Shown piece after piece: positions 28,101 to 36,868 of a DNA stretch of 64,000 nucleotides. The notes beneath the pieces were generated by a model. It did no database searches and was not told where the DNA came from. It saw nothing but the letters and a program-made list of their open reading frames with translations. Positions within the stretch are counted from its first letter, which is position 1. Every line of letters begins with the position of its first letter. The translations under genes were made by a program, and so were the position numbers. Location: assembly GCF_003024195.1 (NCBI RefSeq), contig NZ_KZ679047.1, positions 296,734 to 360,733 of the forward strand, read 5' to 3'. This stretch comes from Streptomyces dioscori. GTDB lineage: Bacteria; Actinomycetota; Actinomycetes; Streptomycetales; Streptomycetaceae.

Positions 28101-29408
28101 TCACTTCCTGCCCGGGGTCCAGTTCATGCCCCAGCCGTAGGCGTAGTCGACGGTGCGCTGCGGGCTCACGCCACGGTCGGGGACGAGGAAGCGTGCCTCG
28201 CGCTGGACCACGAGGTCGGTGCCGGTGTTCGTGATGAGGGCGAGCGCGCACACCGTGGAGGGCACGGTGCACTCGCCGAGCGAGAAGTCGACGGGTGCGC
28301 CGTGCAGCGGCTGGAGGGTCACCGAGGCGTCCAGGTCGGCGAAGGAACGCGCCCCTTCGTAGATGGTCACGAAGATGAGGATGCGGCGGAAGTCCCGGAT
28401 GTGGTCGAGGTTGACGCTGATGTTCTCGCCGCTGGACGACGCGCCGGTCCGGTCGTCGCCGTCGAGGTGGATGAACGGGGGTTGGTGCAGCGCTCCGAAG
28501 GCGTTGCCCAGGGCCTGGACGACACCCTTGCTGCCGTCGGACAATTCGTAGAGGGCGCACAGGTCGAGGTCGAGGTCCGCGTGCATGGCGATGGCCCGGC
28601 CCAGCTTGGCCTGCCATCCCGAGAACTGCTTGCGCACCGTCCAGTTGAGGTTCACGCGCATCACGCCCGAGGTGCCGCCCTGCTTGGTCAGCGAGACGGA
28701 CGGGGCGTCCTTGGTGAGCGTGACCTTGGTCAGGCGTACGGGGGCCGCGGGCTGGGCGGGGGGTGCCGGAGGAGCGGGCGGGGGTGTCATCGGCCGGGGC
28801 GCGGTGACGGGCGGGGCGACGGGGGCCGGGGGCGGAGTGGCCGTGACCGGCGGGGCGACGGGAGCGGGCGGCGCCTGCTGCTGCGGCTCGTCGACGGTGA
28901 TCCCGAAGTCCGTGGCCAGTCCCATGAGTCCGCTGTCGTAGCCCTGTCCGACGGCGCGGAACTTCCAGGCGCCCTGTCTGCGGTAGAACTCGCCGAGCAC
29001 GAAGGCGGTCTCGACGCTCGCGCCCTCGCTGTCGAAGCGCGCGACCTCCGTGCCCTGCTGTGCGTCGAGGACCCGGATGTAGAGCCCGGGGACCTGTCCG
29101 AACGTGCCGCCGTCGGAGGAGGCGGCGAGGACCACCGTCTCGATTCCGGGCTCCACGCGCGCGAGGTCGACGAACAGCGTGTCGTTCACCTGGCCGCCGG
29201 CGTTGCGTTTGCCCTCGTGGCGCACCGCGCCGGAGGAGTGCGCCGGCTGGTTGTAGAACACGAAGTCCTGGTCGGAGCGGACCTTCCCGGACGCCAGCAG
29301 CAGCGCCGAGGCGTCCGCGTCGGGCACTCCGGGGCCCGTGCGCCAGCCCAGTTCGACACGCAGTCCCGTCGTCGGCACCGGAACGTTCGATCCTTTAGGC
29401 ATTGACAT
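28101..29408 (-). CDS. Protein with two TerD domains
   Basis: A 435-residue protein built of two TerD domains separated by an Ala/Pro-rich linker of about 60 residues. Domain 1 spans about 5-185, with LGWRTGPGVPDADASALLL and SSDGGTFGQVPGLYIRVLD; domain 2 spans about 245-435, with LNWTVRKQ, DLDLDLCALYEL and SSSGENISVNLDHI. TerD folds bind Ca2+ through acidic loops such as DADAS and DLDLDL, and occur in tellurite/stress systems and, in Streptomyces, in development-linked operons. The linker holds repeated APVAPPVTA units. The first Met of MSMPKGSNV (29408) is used, with GGGGGCGG just upstream. No other ter genes are adjacent. Confidence 0.88.
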   Translation of the reverse strand: MSMPKGSNVPVPTTGLRVELGWRTGPGVPDADASALLLASGKVRSDQDFVFYNQPAHSSGAVRHEGKRNAGGQVNDTLFVDLARVEPGIETVVLAASSDGGTFGQVPGLYIRVLDAQQGTEVARFDSEGASVETAFVLGEFYRRQGAWKFRAVGQGYDSGLMGLATDFGITVDEPQQQAPPAPVAPPVTATPPPAPVAPPVTAPRPMTPPPAPPAPPAQPAAPVRLTKVTLTKDAPSVSLTKQGGTSGVMRVNLNWTVRKQFSGWQAKLGRAIAMHADLDLDLCALYELSDGSKGVVQALGNAFGALHQPPFIHLDGDDRTGASSSGENISVNLDHIRDFRRILIFVTIYEGARSFADLDASVTLQPLHGAPVDFSLGECTVPSTVCALALITNTGTDLVVQREARFLVPDRGVSPQRTVDYAYGWGMNWTPGRK

Positions 29409-29694
29409 GTCCGCCCCCATCGGTGTCTCCGCGACGACCGCGACTCGGTCCGTTCGCCCGTTCTGCGCCAACCTAATCCCCCGAGCGGCGAACGCCCATG
29501 ACCGGGCCCGGAAGATCGGCGGCCGACCCGTGGGTAACCCCTCCGGAACTCGGCCTTTACACGATCCTGGCAGTCTCCGCTGCCCTTTTTCGCCAAGTTC
29601 GCTCACATTGGGGGTCCCGCGTCACTGCCGACACGGAAAACAACCCTCTTATCGGTCTCCCCAACCGGCAGATCGTGGGCTTAACTTATGTGCC

Positions 29695-30156
29695 ATGACC
29701 TCCCCCCGCTCCACCTATGGCGGCGGTTACTACTCCGCCTCCTTCCCGGACACCCCGATCTACGACTCCCTCGTGGCCGAACGGGGCACCCCGCAGATCG
29801 CCCCGATCCGGGTTCCCGCGGCGTACGACACGGGCGGGAACCTGCCCGCGCTCCCGTCGGCGCTGCCCGCTCTGCCCGCCGCGCCTTCCCCACAGGCTCC
29901 CCAGTACGGCTACCCCCAGGCCCAGCAACCGGCTCCGCTGCAGCAGGCCGCGGCTCCTTACATCCCGCAGCAGGGCGGCGCGCCGCGCGGCTACCCGGGC
30001 CCCCAGGCGCCGCAGCAGCAGCGCCCGATGAACGGCGGCGGCACGGGCTACGAGGCGATGCGTCCGGCAGCGCCGCGGCCCGCCCCGGCGGCCCCGCGCC
30101 CCGCTCCGGCGCCGTACCAGGACCCGTACAACAACCAGCAGTACCGCGGCTACTGA
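29695..30156 (+). CDS. Conserved Pro/Gln/Ala-rich protein (DUF6643-like)
   Basis: A 153-residue hydrophilic protein. The first 55 residues are of normal complexity (STYGGGYYSASFPDTPIYDS, then a basic strand ending PAAYDTGG). The remainder is Pro/Ala/Gln-rich low complexity ending YNNQQYRGY. The N-terminal block resembles a Streptomyces-restricted family (DUF6643). There is no signal peptide or membrane span. The function is unknown; it may be a disordered protein that interacts with others. It is divergent from the TerD gene across 286 bases. Confidence 0.75.
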   Translation: MTSPRSTYGGGYYSASFPDTPIYDSLVAERGTPQIAPIRVPAAYDTGGNLPALPSALPALPAAPSPQAPQYGYPQAQQPAPLQQAAAPYIPQQGGAPRGYPGPQAPQQQRPMNGGGTGYEAMRPAAPRPAPAAPRPAPAPYQDPYNNQQYRGY

Positions 30157-30202
30157 GGGTGATGCGGCGGAGGTTGTCCGAGCCCTCCGGCAGGATGACC
30201 TC

Positions 30203-31027
30203 ATGTCGAAGCCGGTACTGCACTCGATCCACGTCTACCCGCTGAAGGCGGCCGCGGGGTACGACCCGCACGAGGCCGTCGTGGAGCCATGGGGTCCGGC
30301 GGGCGACCGGCGCTGGGTGCTGACCGACGACAAGAACCGGATCATCACTCAACGCGCGCGACCGCGGATGGCGTTGGTCCGCGTCAAGGCGCAGGCCGGC
30401 GGCGCGATCCTGGTGTCCGCGCCCGGCCGGGAGCCACTGACCGTCCCCGTGCCCGAACCGGGCGGCACCACGACGGTGGAGATCTGGAACGACAAGGTGG
30501 AGGCGGTCCCCGCCGGGGTCATGGCGGACGTCTGGTTCAGCGGCTTCCTCGGCGTCGCCGTGCGGCTCGTGCATCTCGACGACCCGGCCACCCGCAGACC
30601 CGTCGACCCGCGGTTCGCGCGGCCGGGCGAGACGGTCAGCTTCGCGGACGGCTACCCCCTGCTCGTCACCACGCTCGCCTCGCTCGATGCCCTGAACACC
30701 CTGATCGCACAGGGCGACCGGCCCGAAGAGGGCCCGCTCCCCATGAACCGCTTCCGGCCGAACATCGTGGTCGACGGCACCGCGCCCTGGGCCGAGGACG
30801 GCTGGTCCCGGATCGCCGTCGGCGAGGTCGTCCTGCGCGTCGCCAAGATGTGCGGGCGCTGTGTCGTGACCACCACCGACCAGACGACGGCCGAGCGCGG
30901 CAGGGAGCCGCTGCGCACCCTCGCCCGGCACCGCCGTTTCGGCGACAAGCTGGTCTTCGGGCAGAATCTCGTACCGGAGTCCCCCGGCTCGGTCCGGGTG
31001 GGCGACCCGGTGCGGATCCTCGAATAG
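30203..31027 (+). CDS. MOSC-domain protein (mARC-like)
   Basis: A 274-residue protein. Its N-terminal beta-barrel domain begins HSIHVYPLKAAAGYDPHEA with GDRRWVLTDDKNRIITQR, and the MOSC core spans about residues 95-274. It contains FRPNIVVDGTAPWAEDGW and the invariant cysteine segment KMCGRCVVTTTDQ. This organisation matches mARC/YcbX-type proteins that bind molybdenum cofactor and reduce N-hydroxylated compounds. It starts 47 bases after the upstream gene and could be co-transcribed with it. Confidence 0.9.
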   Translation: MSKPVLHSIHVYPLKAAAGYDPHEAVVEPWGPAGDRRWVLTDDKNRIITQRARPRMALVRVKAQAGGAILVSAPGREPLTVPVPEPGGTTTVEIWNDKVEAVPAGVMADVWFSGFLGVAVRLVHLDDPATRRPVDPRFARPGETVSFADGYPLLVTTLASLDALNTLIAQGDRPEEGPLPMNRFRPNIVVDGTAPWAEDGWSRIAVGEVVLRVAKMCGRCVVTTTDQTTAERGREPLRTLARHRRFGDKLVFGQNLVPESPGSVRVGDPVRILE

Positions 31028-31108
31028 GCCTTCGCCCGGGGAACACCCACGCCGGGCACAGCCGTTGAGTCCGTGTGAGAAGTTCATGAGAGGCCGGCAG
31101 GAGAGGTG

Positions 31109-31141
31109 ATGTGCCTCTCTCTTGCCCGGCCGCGCGCGTGA
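31109..31141 (+). CDS. Possible 10-codon upstream ORF
   Basis: ATG TGC CTC TCT ... GCG TGA encodes MCLSLARPRA and is preceded at ideal spacing (5 bases) by AGGAGAGG, the strongest ribosome site of this stretch. The membrane-protein start follows 48 bases after its stop. A role in controlling that gene, for example as a leader, is possible but unproven. Confidence 0.4.
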   Translation: MCLSLARPRA

Positions 31142-31188
31142 ACGGCTCCGAGGGGGGTTATCACGGACGCGGAGGGGGGTGCGGAGCG

Positions 31189-31794
31189 GTGCGGGCAATC
31201 CGGGGAATCTGGCGCTGGCGGCACAACCCGCTTCGGCGTACGACGGATCTCTGCGAGGCGTGGCTGGCGCTGGGGGCACTTGTGCTGATCCTCGTCGCCG
31301 CGCCCCTGGTCGGTGTGCTGGTCGGCGGGATCGCCGGGGACGCCCTGCAGCGGTCCGTGCGAGAGCAGCGGGAGAGCCACCACCCGGTGGTCGCGACCGT
31401 CATCAGAAAGTCGGACCGCACTCCGCTGGACCCCGACCCCGAGACGGCCTCCGGACGGGACTCCCACAGCCGGGTGCTGGCCCGCTGGACGGCACCGGAC
31501 GGCACCGCGCGCCGGGGCACGGCCATGGCGGCCCTCAGGACCCCCGATCGAGGCGACCACTTCACGGTGTGGACGGACGGACAGGGCCGAATAGTGGGCC
31601 GGCCACTGGACACCGCGACCGCCGCCACTCACGCCGTACTCGCCGGGTTCGGCACGGCCGCCGCCTGCGCGGGTCTCGTCGAGGGCACCCGGCGTCTGCT
31701 GGTCTGGCGCATGGTGCGGCGCAGGTACGACCGCTGGGACCAGGCGTGGTCCCAGGCGGGGCCGGACTGGGGCAGGACGGGCACGGGCAGCTGA
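31189..31794 (+). CDS. Rv1733c-like membrane protein
   Basis: A 201-residue protein with two spans, one after a basic N-terminus WRWRHNPLRRTTDL (WLALGALVLILVAAPLVGVL) and one near residue 150 (HAVLAGFGTAAACAGLVEG). A soluble loop of about 100 residues lies between them (VVATVIRKSDRTPLD, RVLARWTAPDGT). This organisation matches the Rv1733c family, abundant in Streptomyces and of unknown function. The GTG at 31189 fits the family N-terminus, with GGAG just upstream; an earlier in-frame GTG at 31111 overlaps a 10-codon ORF and adds unrelated sequence. Confidence 0.75.
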   Translation: MRAIRGIWRWRHNPLRRTTDLCEAWLALGALVLILVAAPLVGVLVGGIAGDALQRSVREQRESHHPVVATVIRKSDRTPLDPDPETASGRDSHSRVLARWTAPDGTARRGTAMAALRTPDRGDHFTVWTDGQGRIVGRPLDTATAATHAVLAGFGTAAACAGLVEGTRRLLVWRMVRRRYDRWDQAWSQAGPDWGRTGTGS

Positions 31795-31972
31795 CGGCCT
31801 CCCCGCTCCGGTCAACCGCGCGGCCCCGCGCACGCTACGGTGGACCGGCCGAGGTGTTCGGCACCGTCATGAGAGGCTGTTTCCCGTTCCCCGTGAGCCG
31901 AGTTGACGGCCAGGCGCTGGGAACACGGCTTCTCAGGACCCGCGTACGACGAGGTGGGGGCACAGCAGCGCC

Positions 31973-34408
31973 ATGGCACAGGGCACGGTCCAGGTGACGC
32001 ACACCGGCACGTCGCGGTGGCGGCGCCGCACAGGTGAGTACGCATCGCTCGCCGCCGCCCTGGAGGCCGCGGCCGACGGTGACGTGCTCACCATCGCCGC
32101 CGGGACCTACCGGGAGAACCTCGTCATAGAGCGGGCGGTGACGCTGCGCGGCCCCGAGGGATCGGCCGGTTCCGTGCGCATCGCGCCCGTCGACGGCGTG
32201 CCGCTGACCGTACGTGCCTCCGCCGTGGTCCAGGACCTGCTCGTGGAGGGCCAGGACTCGGCCGCGCCCGCGCTGCTCGTCGAGGAGGGCACCCCGGAGC
32301 TCATGGACATCCGGATCGTCACCCGGTCCGCGGCCGGCATCGAGGTGCGCGGCGGCGCGCGCCCGACGGTGCGGCGCTGCACGGTGGACAATCCGGCGGG
32401 CGTCGGCATCTCCGTGCTCGACGGCGGGGGCGGGGTCTTCGAGGAGTGCGAGGTCGTGGCCGCCGGCCAGTCGGGCATCTCGGTGCGCGGCGGCGCCCAT
32501 CCGCGTCTTGAGCGCTGCCGGGTGCACCACACGGCGGGCGCGGGCCTGTCGGTGACCGGCGAGCAGTCCGCCCTCGAAGCGGTGGGCTGCGAGGTCTACG
32601 AGGTCAGGGGCAGCGGCGTACAGATCTCCGCGCGGGCCACGGCGCATCTCACGGACTGCGATGTGCACCGCACGACGTCGGACGGTGTCACGCTCGACAC
32701 GGACGCCGTGCTGACGCTCGCCGACTGCCGTATCCACGACATCCCGGAGAACGCGGTCGACCTGCGCTCCCGCTCGGTCCTCACCATGACGCGGTCCACC
32801 GTGCGCCAGTTCGGCCGCAACGGTCTGTCGGTCTGGGATCCCGGCACGCGCGTGGACGCCAACCAGTGCGAGATCCACGACAGTACGGGCGACTACCCCG
32901 CGGTGTGGGTCAGCGACGGCGCGACGGTCGTCCTCGAATCGTGCCGGGTGCACGACGTGCCGGACGCCCTGTTCGTGCTCGACCGCGGCTCGCGCGCGGA
33001 CGTCGTCGACAGTGACATCAGCCAGGTCCGCAACACGGCCGTGTCGGTGAGCGACGGCGCCACCGCGCAGCTCGACGACTGCCGGATCCGGGACGCGGCG
33101 ACGGGCGCCTGGTTCCGCGACCACGGCAGCGGCGGGACCCTCTCCGCCTGCACGATCGACGGCACGCAGACGGGCGTGATCGTCACCAAGGGCGCCGATC
33201 CCACGATCGAGCGGTGCACCGTCACCTCGCCCGCGGAGGCGGGTTTCTACGTGTCGGCCGGCGGTCGCGGCAGCTTCCACGGCTGCCGGGTGACGGGCAG
33301 CGGCGGGTACGGCTTCCACGTCATAGACGGCTGCCGCGCCACCCTGAAGAAGTGCCGTACGGAGCGCTGCGCGCGCGGTGGTTACGAGTTCGCCGACGCC
33401 GGGGGCGACCAGGCGTCCGGCACCGGGCCGCTGGTCGAGGACTGCACGAGCGACGAGAGCGCCCACGTGCGGACCCCGGCCCCGGAACCCGCCGTACAGA
33501 CCGCGGGGCAGTCCTCGGGCCTGCTGGGGGCCATCCCGGGCCAGCGTGTCACCGAGCAGGAGCCGCTGATCGCCGCCGCGGAGCCCGAGCGGCCGGCGCG
33601 CACCTCGGAGGCCGTGCTCGGCGAACTGGACCTGCTGGTGGGCCTCGACAGCGTCAAGCGCGAGGTGCGGGCGCTCACCGACATGATCGAGGTGGGCCGC
33701 CGACGGCAGCAGGCGGGACTCAAGGCCGCCTCCGCCCGCCGCCACCTCGTCTTCACCGGCTCCCCCGGCACCGGCAAGACGACGGTCGCCCGCCTGTACG
33801 GCGAGATCCTGGCCTCCCTCGGCGTCCTGGAGAAGGGGCATCTCGTCGAGGTGTCCCGAGTGGACCTGGTCGGCGAGCACATCGGCTCCACGGCGATCCG
33901 TACGCAGGAGGCGTTCGACAAGGCACGCGGCGGCGTCCTGTTCATCGACGAGGCGTACGCGCTGTCGCCGGAGGACTCGGGGCGCGACTTCGGCCGCGAG
34001 GCGATCGACACCCTGGTGAAGCTCATGGAGGACCACCGGGAGGCGGTGGTGGTGATCGTCGCGGGCTACACGGCCGAGATGGAGCGCTTCCTTTCGGTCA
34101 ACCCCGGTGTGGCGTCCCGTTTCTCACGGACCATCACCTTCAACGACTACGGCGCCGAGGAACTGCTGCGGATCGTGGAACAGCAGGCGGACGAACACGA
34201 GTACCGGCTCGCGCCGGGCGCGGACCAGGCACTGATCGAGTACTTCAAGGCGATCCCCAAGGGGCCCGCGTTCGGCAACGGCCGTACCGCGCGGCAGACC
34301 TTCGAGGCGATGGTGGAGCGGCACGCGGGGCGGGTCGCCCAGCTCGCCGAGACGAGCACGGACGACCTCACCCTGCTGTACGCGGAGGACCTGCCGGAAC
34401 TGCCCTGA
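31973..34408 (+). CDS. Right-handed beta-helix / AAA+ ATPase fusion protein
   Basis: An 811-residue two-part protein. Residues 20-500 are a right-handed parallel beta-helix: about twenty imperfect 22-24-residue coils, each with a short x-(V/I)-x-(G/D)-G-x turn and a Cys-containing strand such as RCTVDN, RCRVHH, DCDVHR or SCRVHD. Residues 545-811 are an AAA+ module of the CbbX/EccA-like group: GSPGTGKTT (Walker A, 596-604), VLFIDEAYAL (Walker B, Asp659/Glu660), a sensor strand VVVIVAGYTAEM, and the arginine region NPGVASRFSRTITF. The helix half resembles pectate-lyase-type folds used for binding. The ATPase half could remodel a partner. Its biological role is not known. Confidence 0.88.
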   Translation: MAQGTVQVTHTGTSRWRRRTGEYASLAAALEAAADGDVLTIAAGTYRENLVIERAVTLRGPEGSAGSVRIAPVDGVPLTVRASAVVQDLLVEGQDSAAPALLVEEGTPELMDIRIVTRSAAGIEVRGGARPTVRRCTVDNPAGVGISVLDGGGGVFEECEVVAAGQSGISVRGGAHPRLERCRVHHTAGAGLSVTGEQSALEAVGCEVYEVRGSGVQISARATAHLTDCDVHRTTSDGVTLDTDAVLTLADCRIHDIPENAVDLRSRSVLTMTRSTVRQFGRNGLSVWDPGTRVDANQCEIHDSTGDYPAVWVSDGATVVLESCRVHDVPDALFVLDRGSRADVVDSDISQVRNTAVSVSDGATAQLDDCRIRDAATGAWFRDHGSGGTLSACTIDGTQTGVIVTKGADPTIERCTVTSPAEAGFYVSAGGRGSFHGCRVTGSGGYGFHVIDGCRATLKKCRTERCARGGYEFADAGGDQASGTGPLVEDCTSDESAHVRTPAPEPAVQTAGQSSGLLGAIPGQRVTEQEPLIAAAEPERPARTSEAVLGELDLLVGLDSVKREVRALTDMIEVGRRRQQAGLKAASARRHLVFTGSPGTGKTTVARLYGEILASLGVLEKGHLVEVSRVDLVGEHIGSTAIRTQEAFDKARGGVLFIDEAYALSPEDSGRDFGREAIDTLVKLMEDHREAVVVIVAGYTAEMERFLSVNPGVASRFSRTITFNDYGAEELLRIVEQQADEHEYRLAPGADQALIEYFKAIPKGPAFGNGRTARQTFEAMVERHAGRVAQLAETSTDDLTLLYAEDLPELP

Positions 34409-34444
34409 GGCCGGCGGGACTTCCGTCGGACCTGGCCGCCCCTC

Positions 34445-36868
34445 CTAGACCGGCGTCGGTTCCGCCCGGGGGCCGCCCTCCGGTTCCTCGGGGCCGGTGC
34501 CCGGTCGCGGGGCCGGGATGTCCGTCCTGAGCCGGGCGAGGAGCTTCTCCCGCTCCTCGGCGAAGACGGGGTCCGCCTGGTAGTCCGAGTGTCCGAGGAT
34601 CGGGGCGGGCAGCGGGTGCTTCTCCGACCGGCAGTACGCGAGGGGGTCCTCCAGGGCCTCGCGGTCGACCTGGGGGCCGCAGTCGCCGGGCAGCCGCATG
34701 GGGCCGCCGATGGGGTCGGTGGCCCGGTAGAGGTTGCGCCAGCAGTCGACGTCCCGGTGCAGTCCGCTGAGCGCCTCGGGCCCGAAGTGCGCCGGGAACC
34801 AGCGCCCGTACAGCCGCTCCAGCGGTGAGCCGTAGGTCAGCAGCGCGACCCGCTTGCGCACCGCCGGTTCGAGCTGCCAGGCCGCGGCGGCGGCGAGGAC
34901 GCTGCCCTGGGAGTGGCCGGAGAGGACGAGACGGCCGCCGGTGGCGCGGGTCCAGCCCGCGATGCGCCAGGTCAGGTCGGGGACGGCGCGCTCGGCGTAG
35001 CAGGGGGGCGCGAAGGGGTGTGCCGCGCGCGGCCAGAACGTGCCGACGTCCCACAGGATGCCGATGGTGCGGCGGGCCGTCTGGTCCTTGTAGGCGCGGC
35101 GGCCCCAGGTGACGAACAGTATGAAGCCGACACCGATGAGCCAGGAGCCGAGTGCCTGCGCGGTCTCGGCCGCGCCCTGTACGACGGGGTACGTACCGCG
35201 GGCCGCCTCGCCCGGGGCGTCCTCGGTGGCCAGGGCTCCCGCGACGGCCAGGCCGCCCAGGACCAGCGTCACGACGGAGGTGACGCCGATGATCCGGGGC
35301 GCCCGGTCGGTGAGGGAGGCCATGGCACGGATGCTCGCGATCCGGCGGGTGGTGGACTCGTCCTTGGGCTCGTCCTCGTAGGCGAGTTCCACCGCGGCCG
35401 TCTCGGTGCGGCGCAGCACCACCGTGCGCCGGGCCAGCCAGCCGACGAGGACGAACAGGACCAGCAGCAGGGGCGGGATGACGGACGCCTGCCAGGTCAG
35501 CAGCACGGGCGGTCCCGCGATCGTGTGTCCTGTGCCGTCCAGCCAGTCTGCGACGCGCTGGGAGACTCCGCCGGACATCACCCCGCCCAGCGCGCAGGCC
35601 AGCATCGCGACGGCGGGCCCCGCCAGGCCCCGCATCGCGGTACGGGGATCCGGCCGGTCCCGGTACAGCACGTGGGCCACGATCCCGAGGACGATCACGA
35701 GCAGGCACTCGACCAGCGCGATGGTGCCGAAGGCGGCGCCGCCGCCGGACAGCCGGTGGTCCGAACTCCACCCGGGGCGCGACCAGCCCGCGTAGACGAG
35801 GGTGAGGACGAGCAGGGCGAGCGAGCCGAGGGGCAGCCGGCGCACCAGGGCCGCGTCGAGCCGCCGGTCGAGCCGGTGCTCACTGCGGCCCCGGCTGCAG
35901 ACGACCCATAGCACGAAGACCGCCCCCAGCACGAACGACCCGTTCAGGAGCCACCCGAGCACGTCCAGGGCGGCCGGGCCGCCGGCCTCACGGTCGTGGC
36001 GGGCCGCGGCGACGCCTACCGCCGCGGCGATCGTCAGCAGACCCGCGGCGGTGTGGGCGACCCGCAGCCGGGCGACCAGCCGGCGTCCGTACCAGAAGCC
36101 GGGGCGGCCGAGCCCGGCCCTGCTGCCCTCCTCCTCCGGCTCGTTCTCGCGCGGCCTCGGCTGCTGGGACTCGTACGCGCTCCAGGTGCGGTGCGCGAGG
36201 TACCAGAGGAGGCCCGTGAGCGCGGCTGGCACCAGTGCGGCGAGGGCGAGGCGGCGGCCGGGCTGGCTCCACCAGCCGCCGTCGGAGACCGCCGGGGACA
36301 GGAAGCCGAGCCAGGAGTGCTCCCTGGCGCAGTCGGGCGTCCCCGCGCACTGCCAGGCGGCCAGGTCGAGGGCGACCTCGCAGGCCGCGGCGACCAGCAG
36401 CACCGTGAGGGTCAGACCGGCCAGGCGCACCAGCAGGCCGTAGAGGCGGACCGCGGGCGTGCGGTTGTCGCGCACGGTGGGCCGCATCCAGTGGGCGAGG
36501 TTGACCACCATGAACGGCAGGAGCAGCAGCCACAGCGCCCGGGAGCCGTTGCCCGAGGTGAGGTTGCACCAGACGTACGCCTCGGGAATGGGTTTGCCCT
36601 GGTGCTCCGCGGGCCGGCGCGTCGCGTCCGTCTCGGCCTCGACGTCGTCGGCGCGGCGGAAGACCGCGGCCGTGTCGTCGCCGGTGATCCGGACCGTGCG
36701 CGGATCGTTCAGCATTTCCTGGGGCGTCGTGCCACCGACGCCGTGGACCAGGAGTTCGAGCGCGGTGTCGGACGCCTGCTGCGGCCCGGAACCGTTCGCC
36801 TCGTTCGTCGGGGCGTGCCCCTGTAGACGCTCCACTGTTGTGTGTCCCCCGTGATGCCCGTACGACAT
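34445..36868 (-). CDS. Polytopic membrane alpha/beta hydrolase
   Basis: An 807-residue protein in which a hydrolase is split around membrane domains. A first hydrolase strand and oxyanion-type loop lies at about residues 38-50 (LELLVHGVGGTTPQE). Eight to ten membrane spans follow between about residues 105 and 570. The nucleophile elbow comes late (LSGHSQGSVLAAAA, Ser653), followed by a second catalytic half with LTYGSPLERLYGRWFPAHFG. A charged loop at 245-275 separates two groups of spans. This type is conserved in Streptomyces but unassigned. A membrane-embedded esterase or lipase acting on lipids or wall components is an inference. It faces the beta-helix/AAA+ gene. Confidence 0.8.
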   Translation of the reverse strand: MSYGHHGGHTTVERLQGHAPTNEANGSGPQQASDTALELLVHGVGGTTPQEMLNDPRTVRITGDDTAAVFRRADDVEAETDATRRPAEHQGKPIPEAYVWCNLTSGNGSRALWLLLLPFMVVNLAHWMRPTVRDNRTPAVRLYGLLVRLAGLTLTVLLVAAACEVALDLAAWQCAGTPDCAREHSWLGFLSPAVSDGGWWSQPGRRLALAALVPAALTGLLWYLAHRTWSAYESQQPRPRENEPEEEGSRAGLGRPGFWYGRRLVARLRVAHTAAGLLTIAAAVGVAAARHDREAGGPAALDVLGWLLNGSFVLGAVFVLWVVCSRGRSEHRLDRRLDAALVRRLPLGSLALLVLTLVYAGWSRPGWSSDHRLSGGGAAFGTIALVECLLVIVLGIVAHVLYRDRPDPRTAMRGLAGPAVAMLACALGGVMSGGVSQRVADWLDGTGHTIAGPPVLLTWQASVIPPLLLVLFVLVGWLARRTVVLRRTETAAVELAYEDEPKDESTTRRIASIRAMASLTDRAPRIIGVTSVVTLVLGGLAVAGALATEDAPGEAARGTYPVVQGAAETAQALGSWLIGVGFILFVTWGRRAYKDQTARRTIGILWDVGTFWPRAAHPFAPPCYAERAVPDLTWRIAGWTRATGGRLVLSGHSQGSVLAAAAAWQLEPAVRKRVALLTYGSPLERLYGRWFPAHFGPEALSGLHRDVDCWRNLYRATDPIGGPMRLPGDCGPQVDREALEDPLAYCRSEKHPLPAPILGHSDYQADPVFAEEREKLLARLRTDIPAPRPGTGPEEPEGGPRAEPTPV

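Noticed and set aside
31835..34036. A 733-codon frame antisense to the beta-helix gene
   Set aside because: Composition (His, Arg, Gly, Ala) is typical of a mirror frame, and the sense strand carries a coherent repeat protein plus Walker motifs.
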